Below, piece after piece: positions 28,700 through 37,509 of a stretch of 55,788 nt of DNA. The notes under the pieces were generated by a model. It ran no database searches, was not told the DNA's origin, and saw only the letters and a program-made list of their open reading frames with translations. The stretch lies in the NCBI RefSeq assembly GCF_007489275.1, contig NZ_VLNR01000046.1:56593-112380 (forward strand). The letters run 5' to 3'. The translations under genes were made by a program, and so were the position numbers. Numbering within the stretch: the first letter of the stretch is position 1; each line of letters starts with the position of its first letter. Source of the stretch: Aquimarina algiphila (lineage in GTDB: Bacteria; Bacteroidota; Bacteroidia; Flavobacteriales; Flavobacteriaceae).

Positions 28700-30385
28700 T
28701 TAATTTATATCTTTCAGTTTTAATTGAAGTGATACTTCTCCATTCCATTCGTTTTCATCAATAGTATACGCCGTCTTAAAATATTGTTTCTGGTTAATTA
28801 GATTATACTTTGGTCCAAGACCAAAACCAATACATCCTATTGCAACTTCATTTTTTTGCGCTTTACATTTCAGATGTTTTTCATCTGCTCCCACACATTT
28901 CCCATATCCTGTATCTTTTACTCCTTCGGTCATAAAAACCGGCGTCATGTTTCCTGGACCATGCGGCCCAAATTGTTTTAATATCCTATAAAACCTGGGA
29001 GTAATTTGGTCTAATTCTAACAGCGTATCAATCGTGATCTCCGGAATTAGCATCTTTTTATCAATAGTTGTCGATACAACTTCTTCAAATTTATTTTTAA
29101 AAGATGGATACTGTTCTTCTAATAACGTAAGTCCCGCAGCATATTTATGTCCGCCAAATTGCTCTATATAATCAGAACAGGCATGTAAAGCATTATAGAC
29201 ATCAAATCCTTTTACTGATCGCGCAGAAGCTGCCAGTTTTGAACCACTTTTAGTAAACACCAATGTAGGGCGATAATATGTTTCTGTTAATCTAGATGCT
29301 ACAATACCTATTACTCCTTTATGCCAATTTTCCTCATACACTACAGTAGTATATCGATCTTGTTCATTATTTTCCAGTATTTGTGCTAATGCTTCCTGAG
29401 TAATTTTTTTATCTGCATCTTTCCTATCGCTATTATAGGCTTCTATTTCTGAAGCGTATTGTAATGCCGTTTCAAGATTTTCTTCAGTTAATAAGTTTAC
29501 CGCATGCAATCCATGTTTCATTCTCCCTGCAGCATTAATTCTTGGAGCGATCATAAATACAACGTCTGTTATTGTCAATGTTTCTTTTTTGACTTCTGAT
29601 AACATTGCTTTAAACCCTATCCTTGGATTTGTATTAATGACTTGTAAACCATAATATGCTAGTATACGATTTTCTCCAGTAACCGGCACAATATCTGCTC
29701 CTATTGCAGTAGCCACTAGATCTAGATATGGTAATAAATCATTTATGGTTTGATCTTGTCCCTCTGCTATGGCTTGAATCAACTTAAAACCTACTCCACA
29801 ACCGCATAATTCTTTATATGGATATTCACAGTCTTCACGTTTTGGATCCAAAACTGCGATAGCATCAGGAATTTTATCTCCTGGCCTATGATGATCACAA
29901 ATAACAAAATCTATTCCTTTTTCTTTGGCATACGCTACTTTTTCGATCGCCTTAATCCCGCAATCTAAGGCTACAATCAAAGAAATATCATTATCATGAG
30001 CATAGTCGATACCTTTATATGAAATCCCATACCCCTCTTCATATCGATCTGGGATATAAGTTGCAATTTGTTCTGATAATGTTTTTAGATAAGATGATAA
30101 TAATGCCACTGAGGTTGTTCCATCTACATCATAATCCCCATATACCATTATATTTTCACCTTCTGCAAGTGCCTTTTGGATTCTGGAAACCGCCAGATCC
30201 ATATCTTTCATCAAAAAAGGATCATGAAGATCATCCAGAGAGGGCCTAAAGAATTTTTTAGCCTGATCAAAGGTTTCTATCCCTCTTTGTATCAGTAAAG
30301 AAGCTATAATAGTATCTACATTAAGGGCTTCAGCCAAATGTTGTATTGTTGTTGTATCCGGTTTTGGTTGTAGTGTCCATCTCAT
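28700..30385 (-). CDS. recJ: Single-stranded-DNA-specific exonuclease RecJ
   Basis: 5'-3' exonuclease used in recombination and mismatch repair. 561 residues from ATG 30385 (MRWTLQPKPD); the longer frame to 30418 is not needed. The DHH core is clear: VYGDYDVDGT, then VICDHHRPGD (the DHH motif); the DHHA1 region has GGHKYAAGLTL. All motifs are intact and length is usual. Confidence 0.95.
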   Translation of the reverse strand: MRWTLQPKPDTTTIQHLAEALNVDTIIASLLIQRGIETFDQAKKFFRPSLDDLHDPFLMKDMDLAVSRIQKALAEGENIMVYGDYDVDGTTSVALLSSYLKTLSEQIATYIPDRYEEGYGISYKGIDYAHDNDISLIVALDCGIKAIEKVAYAKEKGIDFVICDHHRPGDKIPDAIAVLDPKREDCEYPYKELCGCGVGFKLIQAIAEGQDQTINDLLPYLDLVATAIGADIVPVTGENRILAYYGLQVINTNPRIGFKAMLSEVKKETLTITDVVFMIAPRINAAGRMKHGLHAVNLLTEENLETALQYASEIEAYNSDRKDADKKITQEALAQILENNEQDRYTTVVYEENWHKGVIGIVASRLTETYYRPTLVFTKSGSKLAASARSVKGFDVYNALHACSDYIEQFGGHKYAAGLTLLEEQYPSFKNKFEEVVSTTIDKKMLIPEITIDTLLELDQITPRFYRILKQFGPHGPGNMTPVFMTEGVKDTGYGKCVGADEKHLKCKAQKNEVAIGCIGFGLGPKYNLINQKQYFKTAYTIDENEWNGEVSLQLKLKDIN

Positions 30386-30513
30386 TAGTGCGGTAAATTC
30401 CGATATTAAAAAATCCAAAGTACAAAAAACATCTTGACCACTCTTGATTTGACATTAGTTTTGTATTTTGTCTCGCTTAAAATTTTACATTTAAACTCAA
30501 AACACATATACAC

Positions 30514-31104
30514 ATGGCATTAGTAACACCATTGTCTGCTGATCACGATCCAGAAACCAGAGAATTAGCAGAATTTTTTAATGAGACCTTAGGTTTTTGC
30601 CCCAATTCAGTACTTACCATGCAAAGAAGGCCAGCAATTTCTAAGGCATTTATTAACCTTAATAAAGCTGTAATGGCTAATGAAGGGAGAGTAACTTCTG
30701 CCCTCAAACGTATGATTGCCTGGGTAAGTAGTAACGCTACAGGGTGTCGATATTGCCAGGCACATGCTATACGTGCTGCAGAGCGTTATGGGGCAGAACA
30801 AGAACAGTTAGATAATATTTGGGAATATAAAACTCACCCTGCTTTTAGTGATGCAGAACGCATAGCGCTTGATTTTTCGCTTGCAGCATCTGTCATTCCT
30901 AACGCTGTTGATGATAACATCAAAAAAGAGTTATATAAATACTGGGATGAAGGAGAGATTGTAGAAATGCTAGGAGTGATTTCTTTATTTGGGTATCTAA
31001 ATCGATGGAACGATTCTATGGGTACTATGGTCGAAGAAGGTGCTATCGAATCTGGCGAACAATATCTTGGTAAACATGGTTGGGAAAAAGGAAAGCATGT
31101 TTAA
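30514..31104 (+). CDS. Carboxymuconolactone decarboxylase / AhpD-like protein
   Basis: 196 residues, all-helical. The active-site motif is GCRYCQAHAIRAA: two Cys two residues apart and a His, as in AhpD, where they act in peroxide defence. Another typical segment is WVSSNATGCRYC. It is divergent from recJ and flanked by a strong hairpin. A peroxidase-related role is inferred. Confidence 0.88.
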   Translation: MALVTPLSADHDPETRELAEFFNETLGFCPNSVLTMQRRPAISKAFINLNKAVMANEGRVTSALKRMIAWVSSNATGCRYCQAHAIRAAERYGAEQEQLDNIWEYKTHPAFSDAERIALDFSLAASVIPNAVDDNIKKELYKYWDEGEIVEMLGVISLFGYLNRWNDSMGTMVEEGAIESGEQYLGKHGWEKGKHV

Positions 31105-31116
31105 AATATGAATAGT

Positions 31117-31156
31117 AAACCTCGCTGATTTTAAAAACCTGCGAGGTTTATTTTTG
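31117..31156 (+). terminator. Terminator after the AhpD-like gene
   Basis: AAACCTCGC (31117-31125) pairs with GCGAGGTTT (31141-31149), followed by ATTTTTG. It lies 6 bp before the stop of the opposite-strand regulator gene. Confidence 0.8.
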
Positions 31157-31162
31157 ATGGTA

Positions 31163-31816
31163 TCACACCGAAATAATCTTCTCTTTTACAGCTTTAACAA
31201 TCAATCCTGCTGTGTTTTTTACACCTAATTTATTCATTAAGTTTTTTCGATGTCCTTCAATAGTTCTAACACTTAGAAAAAGTTGTTCTGCAATCTCGGA
31301 TGTGGTAAACTCATGAGTAATTCCTTCTAAAACTTCTAATTCTCTAGAGGTAAGATGATAATCTTTTCCTATAGCAGGGGGTTTGGTCGTTTTATGTTTT
31401 AGTCCTTTTAACAATGCTTCTGATACAAAAGAATTAAAATAAAAGCCTTTTTCATATGTCGATCGTATTGCTGTTTCTAATTCTTCTTGATTGGTATCTT
31501 TTAACAAATATCCATTAGCGCCTACTTCCATCAAATACGATATCATTCGTTCTTCTTTATGCATAGTAAGAATAATGATTTTAAGATCAGGATATCGCTC
31601 CTGTAGCTTAAGCGTTGCATCTACTCCATTCATATCTTCCATCTCCAAATCTAATAAGATAACATCTGGAACCACATTGTTTAGTTGTGCCAATAAATCT
31701 TTACCGCTAACAGCTTCTAATACCAAGGTAATCCCTGGCATTTTTTTTAATAATGATTTTATTCCTTCCCGAAATAAGTTATGATCATCAATCAGTCCTA
31801 GTTTTATAGTTTCCAT
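31163..31816 (-). CDS. LuxR/NarL-type response regulator
   Basis: 217 residues. Receiver domain with LIDDHNLFREG, phosphoacceptor Asp56 in VILLDLEMEDMNG, and the conserved Lys in YLLKD. The C-terminal HTH is LTSRELEVLEGI ... TIEGHRKNLMNKLG. It is the last gene of the five-gene run 31163-35034 and 144 bp after the histidine kinase gene. The kinase next to it is the expected partner. Confidence 0.93.
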   Translation of the reverse strand: METIKLGLIDDHNLFREGIKSLLKKMPGITLVLEAVSGKDLLAQLNNVVPDVILLDLEMEDMNGVDATLKLQERYPDLKIIILTMHKEERMISYLMEVGANGYLLKDTNQEELETAIRSTYEKGFYFNSFVSEALLKGLKHKTTKPPAIGKDYHLTSRELEVLEGITHEFTTSEIAEQLFLSVRTIEGHRKNLMNKLGVKNTAGLIVKAVKEKIISV

Positions 31817-31960
31817 GATCGTGTATAATTAATGTTATTTAGTCATTGCTGTTATATTCTCTTTACATCAACAACCTCGGAGCAAGCTCACAGGGTATGC
31901 TTCTGAAAATATATTTTGTTTTTGAGACAAGCCTAAGAGAATTGAACCCTCTATGAGGGA

Positions 31961-32743
31961 TTAAATCGGTATCTCGACTTTAACCTTCATTCCTTTACTC
32001 TTATTTATAAATTGCGATGTTCCTGAGAGTACAGATAACCTACTTTCTATATTTTTAAGTCCCAATCCTTTTTTATGCAGCATATTTTCTCCTTTTAATC
32101 CTTTTCCATCATCTTCATATAGAATTACCAATACATTTTTGTCATTTTTTAATTGGATTTTTATCGTTGTTGCTTCTGCATGTTTTAGTGTATTTGTAAC
32201 CAACTCCTGAACAATACGATATATATTGAGTTCTTTTGTTTTGATAATCGTTTTTACTGTATTATTTTGAAAACCAGCAGAAATTTTCCCAGACTCATTG
32301 ATGGTTTGCACCAAACTTTGTATTGCCTCAATAAGTCCCAGTTTTTCTAAAACTACTGGTCTTAAATCCTGAGAAATACTACGTACACTATGGATCATAT
32401 CGTCTAAAAAACCACTTGTTTTTTTAGCAATATCTTTAAGTTCGTCTGGAGGTAACTCTGGGGTGATCTGTCCAAAATACAATTTGGTTGTGGTTAACAT
32501 CGCTCCCACATCATCATGCAATTCTTTGGCAATTCGGGTACGTTCTTCTTCCTGGCTTAAGATAGATGTTTTTAGTAATTCTTTTTGATAATCAGATTCT
32601 ATTTTTTGATGTTTTTGTTGTTGTGCCAATAATCTACGTTGGTAGAGAATAAAGAATATAATCACCGATAAGGATAGTAAAAAAATCACTACCATACCAA
32701 TGATTATAATCTTTAAGGTTATTTCTTGTTCTGATTCTACCAT
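31961..32743 (-). CDS. Sensor histidine kinase (HisKA_3), single membrane helix, no sensor domain
   Basis: 260 residues. One helix at about 11-35 and a short coiled coil to residue 65 lead into the HisKA_3 box EEERTRIAKELHDDVGAML with His76 as the phospho-site. ATPase motifs follow: ELVTNTLKHA (N box), EDDGKGL (G1) and GLGLKNIESRL (G2). There is practically no periplasmic domain (about ten residues before the helix), so input must come from partners. It precedes the response regulator by 144 bp, an unusually wide gap for a pair. Confidence 0.92.
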   Translation of the reverse strand: MVESEQEITLKIIIIGMVVIFLLSLSVIIFFILYQRRLLAQQQKHQKIESDYQKELLKTSILSQEEERTRIAKELHDDVGAMLTTTKLYFGQITPELPPDELKDIAKKTSGFLDDMIHSVRSISQDLRPVVLEKLGLIEAIQSLVQTINESGKISAGFQNNTVKTIIKTKELNIYRIVQELVTNTLKHAEATTIKIQLKNDKNVLVILYEDDGKGLKGENMLHKKGLGLKNIESRLSVLSGTSQFINKSKGMKVKVEIPI

Positions 32744-32786
32744 AAAGTGATTTTATAAACTAGCAAAGCACCATATCAAAATTAGT

Positions 32787-33497
32787 TTACTCAGGTGGCG
32801 TACAAGTTGGTGGACAAGGCTTTGAATACTCATAAATAAACTCTCCTGATTTCAATAACGCCTTCCCTTCTGTAAACTCTGGTAAAAATACTGTGGTAAA
32901 CTTTCCTTTTGGATTAACTCCCCAAACCAGGTTTATACTCTTAGATCTACTTTCTAGCATATGCTCTATTGCTTCAGCAGGCATACTAAAATATTGAATA
33001 CGTTCCCCATCATAAGCAACTGTTTCTTGCAGCGATTTTCCTTTTATTTTTTGTTGCCAGGTCAAAACGAAATCTACTGCATCACCAGGTTGTAAAACAT
33101 GAGAAGCTACTGCTTTGGATAATGCCGTTGTTTCAAACTGTTTTGATTTCTCTGTAAATAGTTTATGCACTTCTTTTTGCACTGAGACTGGTTTTGCTAA
33201 CACCCCTTTTGTAATATCCCCATTGGAATTCACCCCTGCTACCCGAATTTGTAGCTGTTCATCCTCTACTTCCAAAATAAAACGAACGGTAGATACATTA
33301 GGTAAACTTAAGGCTTGCTTTAACGCATCTTTAGAAATATTAAATCCATCTTCTGGATTGCCAAAAACCTTTTCTGGGTTCACAGTTTTCCAGTTTAACG
33401 TCAAATCTTGTTGCTCCAAGGTATTAGGAGTTTCTTCTTTTTGACAAGCCATAACTAATCCTAACAGGATTATAAATACTACATGATTTGTTTTCAT
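32787..33497 (-). CDS. Lipoprotein with C-terminal CPPTC tail
   Basis: 236 residues. Lipobox LLGLVMAC at Cys18. The mature part is not recognised; it has beta-rich segments (VRFILEVEDEQLQIRVAGV; DAVDFVLTWQQ). The last residues are SKPCPPTCTPPE with Cys228 and Cys232. The same tail closes the protein at 34255-35034 in this run; the DNA of the tails is nearly identical in 20 bases (32800-32819 versus 34265-34284). The gene is 43 bp upstream of the histidine kinase, so it is a candidate sensory partner. Confidence 0.75.
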   Translation of the reverse strand: MKTNHVVFIILLGLVMACQKEETPNTLEQQDLTLNWKTVNPEKVFGNPEDGFNISKDALKQALSLPNVSTVRFILEVEDEQLQIRVAGVNSNGDITKGVLAKPVSVQKEVHKLFTEKSKQFETTALSKAVASHVLQPGDAVDFVLTWQQKIKGKSLQETVAYDGERIQYFSMPAEAIEHMLESRSKSINLVWGVNPKGKFTTVFLPEFTEGKALLKSGEFIYEYSKPCPPTCTPPE

Positions 33498-33568
33498 AAT
33501 TTTAGGTTTTAAAAGGTATATAAATATAATTCAAAATAAAGAGGGATATCTCCTCATCAATTGAAACT

Positions 33569-34225
33569 TTATGTATTCTGTTTCTTTGGATTTACCCATA
33601 ATGCAATTGTATAGAAAATAGTAAGAACGATATTAACAATAGCATGAAGCCCCCAAAGGATTAAACTAGCTTCTGTTACTCCTTTAAATAAAGTATTATT
33701 CATATAAAACAGAATCAGGTTGCTGGAAAAATAAATCAAGAACCCCGAATTGATCCAAAACATAGGATTGCTTTCCAGCGTTCTATATTTTACTTCTTTT
33801 AATAATGCATAAAAATAACTTAATGCAAAAAAGATAACGATTAAGCCAGATACTGTAATAGCATTAGAATTAAACGTAAAGATGTTTTGAAAAAACAAAG
33901 TATTTAAAACACTAAATACCGCAAACATTAAGACTAAAACTAAAAAAAAATTCTTTGAAAATATTGATTTCAATTCTTCAGCATAAATCTTGGAAATAAT
34001 AGCAAACTCTATTATTGTATATAAATGATATATTGGTAAATTATTTATTTTTTTATACCAAAAGAAAAGAGAAATAATCTCAACTAAAATTATAATTAAT
34101 AGTAAATAGAATAAGACAATTTGTGTCTTATTCAATATTTTGAATTTAAATAGTGCAACTATAAATGGAAGCCCTACAATCAATAATGAGATTAATCTAA
34201 TAATTTCGAACAACTCTTCACTCAT
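33569..34225 (-). CDS. Polytopic membrane protein in the two-component cluster
   Basis: 218 residues with about six to seven membrane helices. Landmarks: NLPIYHLYTIIEFAIISKIY (His and Glu in the membrane-facing region) and IVNIVLTIFYTIALW at the end. Proteins of this shape are, from memory, often encoded next to LuxR-type two-component genes in Bacteroidota, but no function is known. It lies 29 bp downstream of the CPPTC protein and 71 bp upstream of the lipoprotein gene, all on the minus strand. Confidence 0.72.
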   Translation of the reverse strand: MSEELFEIIRLISLLIVGLPFIVALFKFKILNKTQIVLFYLLLIIILVEIISLFFWYKKINNLPIYHLYTIIEFAIISKIYAEELKSIFSKNFFLVLVLMFAVFSVLNTLFFQNIFTFNSNAITVSGLIVIFFALSYFYALLKEVKYRTLESNPMFWINSGFLIYFSSNLILFYMNNTLFKGVTEASLILWGLHAIVNIVLTIFYTIALWVNPKKQNT

Positions 34226-34254
34226 GAAATCAATATTTTCAAATAATTATACGC

Positions 34255-35034
34255 TCATTCTTGTGTACAAGTTGGAGGACAAGGACTAAGATATTCGGCA
34301 AAAATCTCATTCGATGCAAATTCAAAAACTCCTTTAAGACCAAATCCTGATTTTTCTTTATTTTGAGACCCATCTATTTGAAATCCTAGTACCGGGGTAA
34401 AAGAAATCATTTCTTTCTTATTAAACTTATTCATGTCAATTCCGGGATAGAGACTAACACCCAATAAACTATCTCGTAACCCATCAATATACTCTACCAT
34501 TCTGTCTATCTCAAAACGTTCTACACGTATTATAGATTCTTCATCTAATTGGTCTTTTTTACCCCAGCAATGAAACAGATCATCTATGATATGTATCTCA
34601 GCATCTTCCCAGTTTTTACAAATCATTTCTTTAAAGGTATCAGGCACAATCTCTGCAGCTATCTTTCCTCCTCCTATTTCTCTTCTTTCTCGTTCAATAT
34701 CTAATTTTGTTTTAGGTTTTAGCTCATATTCTTTACTTTTATTTCCATCATATATTACTTTAAGAATGGGGCTAAATGTAAGTTTCTCTCGATATCCTTC
34801 TTTAAGTGATAAAAACACGGTGAGTTTTTCAATTTTTCCGATGGCTTTAAATTCTTCTAGGTTTCCTTGTTTCATATCAAAACGCGCTACGCGATGATAT
34901 TGCCCTTTGGCTTTTTCAAATTTGTGAAAATGATGTGCTAATTTCAATACATCTTCTCTGCACCACTCTTCGGTTCTTGATTCGAAAATCTCTGGAGTGA
35001 TTACTTCGTCTTTTTGTGTGATTACGTCTTTCAT
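34255..35034 (-). CDS. Soluble hypothetical protein with C-terminal CPPTC tail
   Basis: 259 residues from ATG 35034 (MKDVITQKDEVITPEIFESR); the upstream extension to 35082 is rejected because it is hydrophobic filler. There is no signal peptide or membrane helix. The middle is charged (KTKLDIERERREIGGGKIAA). It ends in LSPCPPTCTQE with Cys252 and Cys256, like the lipoprotein two genes downstream. The last 50 residues of both share a loose pattern (V-x-G ... VF-x-x-EF or FEF ... EY). Function unknown; first gene of the run. Confidence 0.75.
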   Translation of the reverse strand: MKDVITQKDEVITPEIFESRTEEWCREDVLKLAHHFHKFEKAKGQYHRVARFDMKQGNLEEFKAIGKIEKLTVFLSLKEGYREKLTFSPILKVIYDGNKSKEYELKPKTKLDIERERREIGGGKIAAEIVPDTFKEMICKNWEDAEIHIIDDLFHCWGKKDQLDEESIIRVERFEIDRMVEYIDGLRDSLLGVSLYPGIDMNKFNKKEMISFTPVLGFQIDGSQNKEKSGFGLKGVFEFASNEIFAEYLSPCPPTCTQE

Positions 35035-35255
35035 TTTGTGTTTGTTTAGTGGTTTACTAATATAAATACTAAAGCTAATCAAAAAAACGACTCATAACTA
35101 ATTACCAACATGTTAACAAGTACTATATGGTATTAAAACACGTATTTACCACGGGCTTTATTTCTGACATTTAAGATATTTTATTTCAAAGTCTACCCTC
35201 ACAACGTATGCATCTAAATGAATCTAAAATTAAAATGAAGTTCCAATCATAGTCC

Positions 35256-35954
35256 TTATTTCTTTAAATAATACCGATAACTTTTATATAACAGATAGAT
35301 GGTAATCAAAAGAATTAAGATGGCCCACATCCAATAGACACCTGGCAAATGAGCTGCAATCATCTGTGTATCTGAATACTGGATTTTTCCATCACGTTCA
35401 AATTGTTTTGTAAACAAATATCCTATTTGTAAATAGGTACTCAACACACATTGTGTCCCAAGAAACAAAAGTGTAAACGCTTCAAGATTTCTTACTCTAA
35501 GAATAGCGATAAAAAACAAAATCGCAGCAAAAACACTCAAAATGATTAATGCTAACAGTGCATGAATCCAAAGGCACAGCGATAATACCATGATTATAAT
35601 CAATAACCACAAGGTAATTTTGGAACTGACTTTGTCTCTGGCAGAAGCAATAAGAATAGCTCCTGAGATAGCGGGTCCTAATAACCCTCCTGCAGCAGTT
35701 AGTGCTCTGGCAAGCGTATATGGTAAATAACTCGATGAAACATTAGAATAGGCTACACCTCCTCCGTTCTCATAAATCTCCAGATAAATGAATTCTCCCC
35801 CAAGCAATAATGCGGTTAGTCCGTGGCCCATTTCATGAAACCAGGTCCCTAATAATAACAATGGATATTGTATATATCCAAAATAGGGTAGTTGCCATAG
35901 CAAAAAAACAAGCAAGCTAGTACCTATAACAGCAAGTAATGGTTTTTGTTTCAA
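35256..35954 (-). CDS. M50-family membrane metallopeptidase
   Basis: 232 residues, about six helices. The zinc motif is WFHEMGHGL: His40, Glu41, His44 in a membrane segment, the M50/site-2-protease style. A second conserved part is not certain. It lies 221 bp upstream of the CPPTC run, same strand, and may be separate. Substrate unknown; intramembrane cleavage is a family inference. Confidence 0.82.
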   Translation of the reverse strand: MKQKPLLAVIGTSLLVFLLWQLPYFGYIQYPLLLLGTWFHEMGHGLTALLLGGEFIYLEIYENGGGVAYSNVSSSYLPYTLARALTAAGGLLGPAISGAILIASARDKVSSKITLWLLIIIMVLSLCLWIHALLALIILSVFAAILFFIAILRVRNLEAFTLLFLGTQCVLSTYLQIGYLFTKQFERDGKIQYSDTQMIAAHLPGVYWMWAILILLITIYLLYKSYRYYLKK

Positions 35955-36050
35955 ACGTTTTATAGTTTAGTGTATAAAGCATTATTAAGTTGATAGAACG
36001 AAATAACGGTATTTAAAATTATAAAAACGTTTATAAATAACTTGGTGTTA

Positions 36051-36392
36051 TTACTTTTTGAGTAATGCTTCACCTTCAAATGAAATTCCTTCCCATCCTG
36101 TTTTTATAAAGTTCCTGATATTCTGATGATCATTGTTTGTTGGAGTGTTTAATACATCCTGATAATATTTTCCAAAACAAGACAATGTCTCTTCTTCATT
36201 AAGTTGATGCAGTTTTGCAAAAGAGAACACTTTACAAGAGCCAGAATTCTCACCTGCTTGATTTGTGATATTACCATTGACAAATAACGTTGGAGTAAAA
36301 TCGTAGTGAGTGTCAATCACAGCAATGGTTTCTTCAAATTTGACTGTTTTAGGTTCTTGTTTTAGCTTTTCAACAAATGTTGTAATTGTCAT
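36051..36392 (-). CDS. HopJ-family protein
   Basis: 113 residues matching the HopJ type III effector family (FxxTIAVIDTHYDFTPTLFVNG; SGSCKVFSFAKLHQL). These small proteins are common in bacteria without type III secretion, and no secretion genes are near, so an intracellular housekeeping role is more likely. It lies 21 bp downstream of rsmI, same strand. Confidence 0.82.
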   Translation of the reverse strand: MTITTFVEKLKQEPKTVKFEETIAVIDTHYDFTPTLFVNGNITNQAGENSGSCKVFSFAKLHQLNEEETLSCFGKYYQDVLNTPTNNDHQNIRNFIKTGWEGISFEGEALLKK

Positions 36393-36413
36393 TATTAAAT
36401 TTATCTTTTATTA

Positions 36414-37085
36414 CTATTTATTACCTTCTACGATGATTACAATCTCACCTTTTGGAGGTTTATTTTCAAAATGTTGAGTTACCTCCTTAGCTGTCCCTCG
36501 AATGGTTTCTTCGTATAATTTACTCAACTCTCTGGATACAGAAACCTGGCGATCTTCACCAAAATATGTCATAAAACTACTTAGTGTTTTTACTAACTTA
36601 TGTGGTGATTCATAAAAAATCATAGTTCTGGTTTCTTCTGCCAAAAATTTTAACCGAGTTTGTCTTCCTTTTTTTACCGGTAAAAACCCTTCAAAAACAA
36701 ATTTATCATTTGGCAGTCCACTATTCACCAATGCTGGAACAAAGGCTGTTGCACCCGGTAAACATTCTACTGCTATTCCATTTTCTACACAAGCTCTTGT
36801 CAATAAAAAACCGGGATCACTGATCGCTGGAGTTCCTGCATCGCTTATTAACGCAATAACATCGCCACTTTTTAACTTCTGGATAACTCGATCTATAGTT
36901 TTATGCTCATTATGCATATGATGGCTTTGCATAGGAGTTGAGATCTCAAAATGTTTTAATAATTTCCCACTGGTACGGGTATCTTCAGCAAGAATCAAGT
37001 CTACATCTTTTAGCACATTAATAGCTCTAAAAGTCATATCTTCCAGATTTCCGATAGGTGTGGGGACAAGGTATAGTTTAGACAT
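36414..37085 (-). CDS. rsmI: 16S rRNA (cytidine-1402 2'-O)-methyltransferase
   Basis: SAM-dependent tetrapyrrole-methylase fold enzyme. 223 residues: LYLVPTPIGNLEDMTFRAI start, LAEDTRTSGKLLKHF, SDAGTPAISDPG (SAM pocket), and GEIVIIVEG end. Length is slightly shorter than the usual 280-290 of E. coli RsmI, a normal short form in Bacteroidota. Confidence 0.95.
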   Translation of the reverse strand: MSKLYLVPTPIGNLEDMTFRAINVLKDVDLILAEDTRTSGKLLKHFEISTPMQSHHMHNEHKTIDRVIQKLKSGDVIALISDAGTPAISDPGFLLTRACVENGIAVECLPGATAFVPALVNSGLPNDKFVFEGFLPVKKGRQTRLKFLAEETRTMIFYESPHKLVKTLSSFMTYFGEDRQVSVSRELSKLYEETIRGTAKEVTQHFENKPPKGEIVIIVEGNK

Positions 37086-37146
37086 ATCGTATATTAAAAA
37101 CCAAATAGCAGTGCTTTTGGTAAATACATTTCATTTAAAGGATTAA

Positions 37147-37491
37147 TTATGGTCTTACCTTTTTACCAATAGTATAAGAAATAATAAGAATTATGATTGC
37201 GTATATAGATAGCCCTATACCGTGTCCGGCATAATGATGTGCTAAACTTGCCAATACCAAATCAAAGAAAAATCCTGCATATGCCCATTCTTTAATCCAT
37301 TTTATCCTATTGGTAAGGATAGCTGCTATTCCTAATAATTTAGCTACTGCTAACGGAATTACAATATATGTTGGATAATTAAAACTTTCAAAGAAACCTT
37401 TTATCATTTCTGTTTTAAAAAAATACATCTGAGCAGAATACAACATAATAGCACATAAAGCCACTGTAGCAATCCAATATACAATTTTCAT
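37147..37491 (-). CDS. DoxX-like membrane protein
   Basis: 114 residues with four membrane helices. Pattern YSAQMYFFKTEMIKGFFE, PLAVAKLLGIAAILTN and LVLASLAHHYAGHG is typical of small DoxX-like proteins. Function unknown. It lies between rsmI and the acidic protein, all on the minus strand. Confidence 0.75.
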   Translation of the reverse strand: MKIVYWIATVALCAIMLYSAQMYFFKTEMIKGFFESFNYPTYIVIPLAVAKLLGIAAILTNRIKWIKEWAYAGFFFDLVLASLAHHYAGHGIGLSIYAIIILIISYTIGKKVRP

Positions 37492-37509
37492 ATGTTTATA
37501 ATTTTATAT

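Noticed and set aside
31860..31960. GC-rich segment between regulator and kinase (CCTCGGAGCAAGCTC) and CCCTC/GAGGG hairpin
   Set aside because: Only a short, imperfect palindrome; no T-tract in the gene direction and no second copy in the window.
36051..36392. HopJ protein as evidence for type III secretion
   Set aside because: The family is widespread in bacteria without type III systems and no secretion genes are here.
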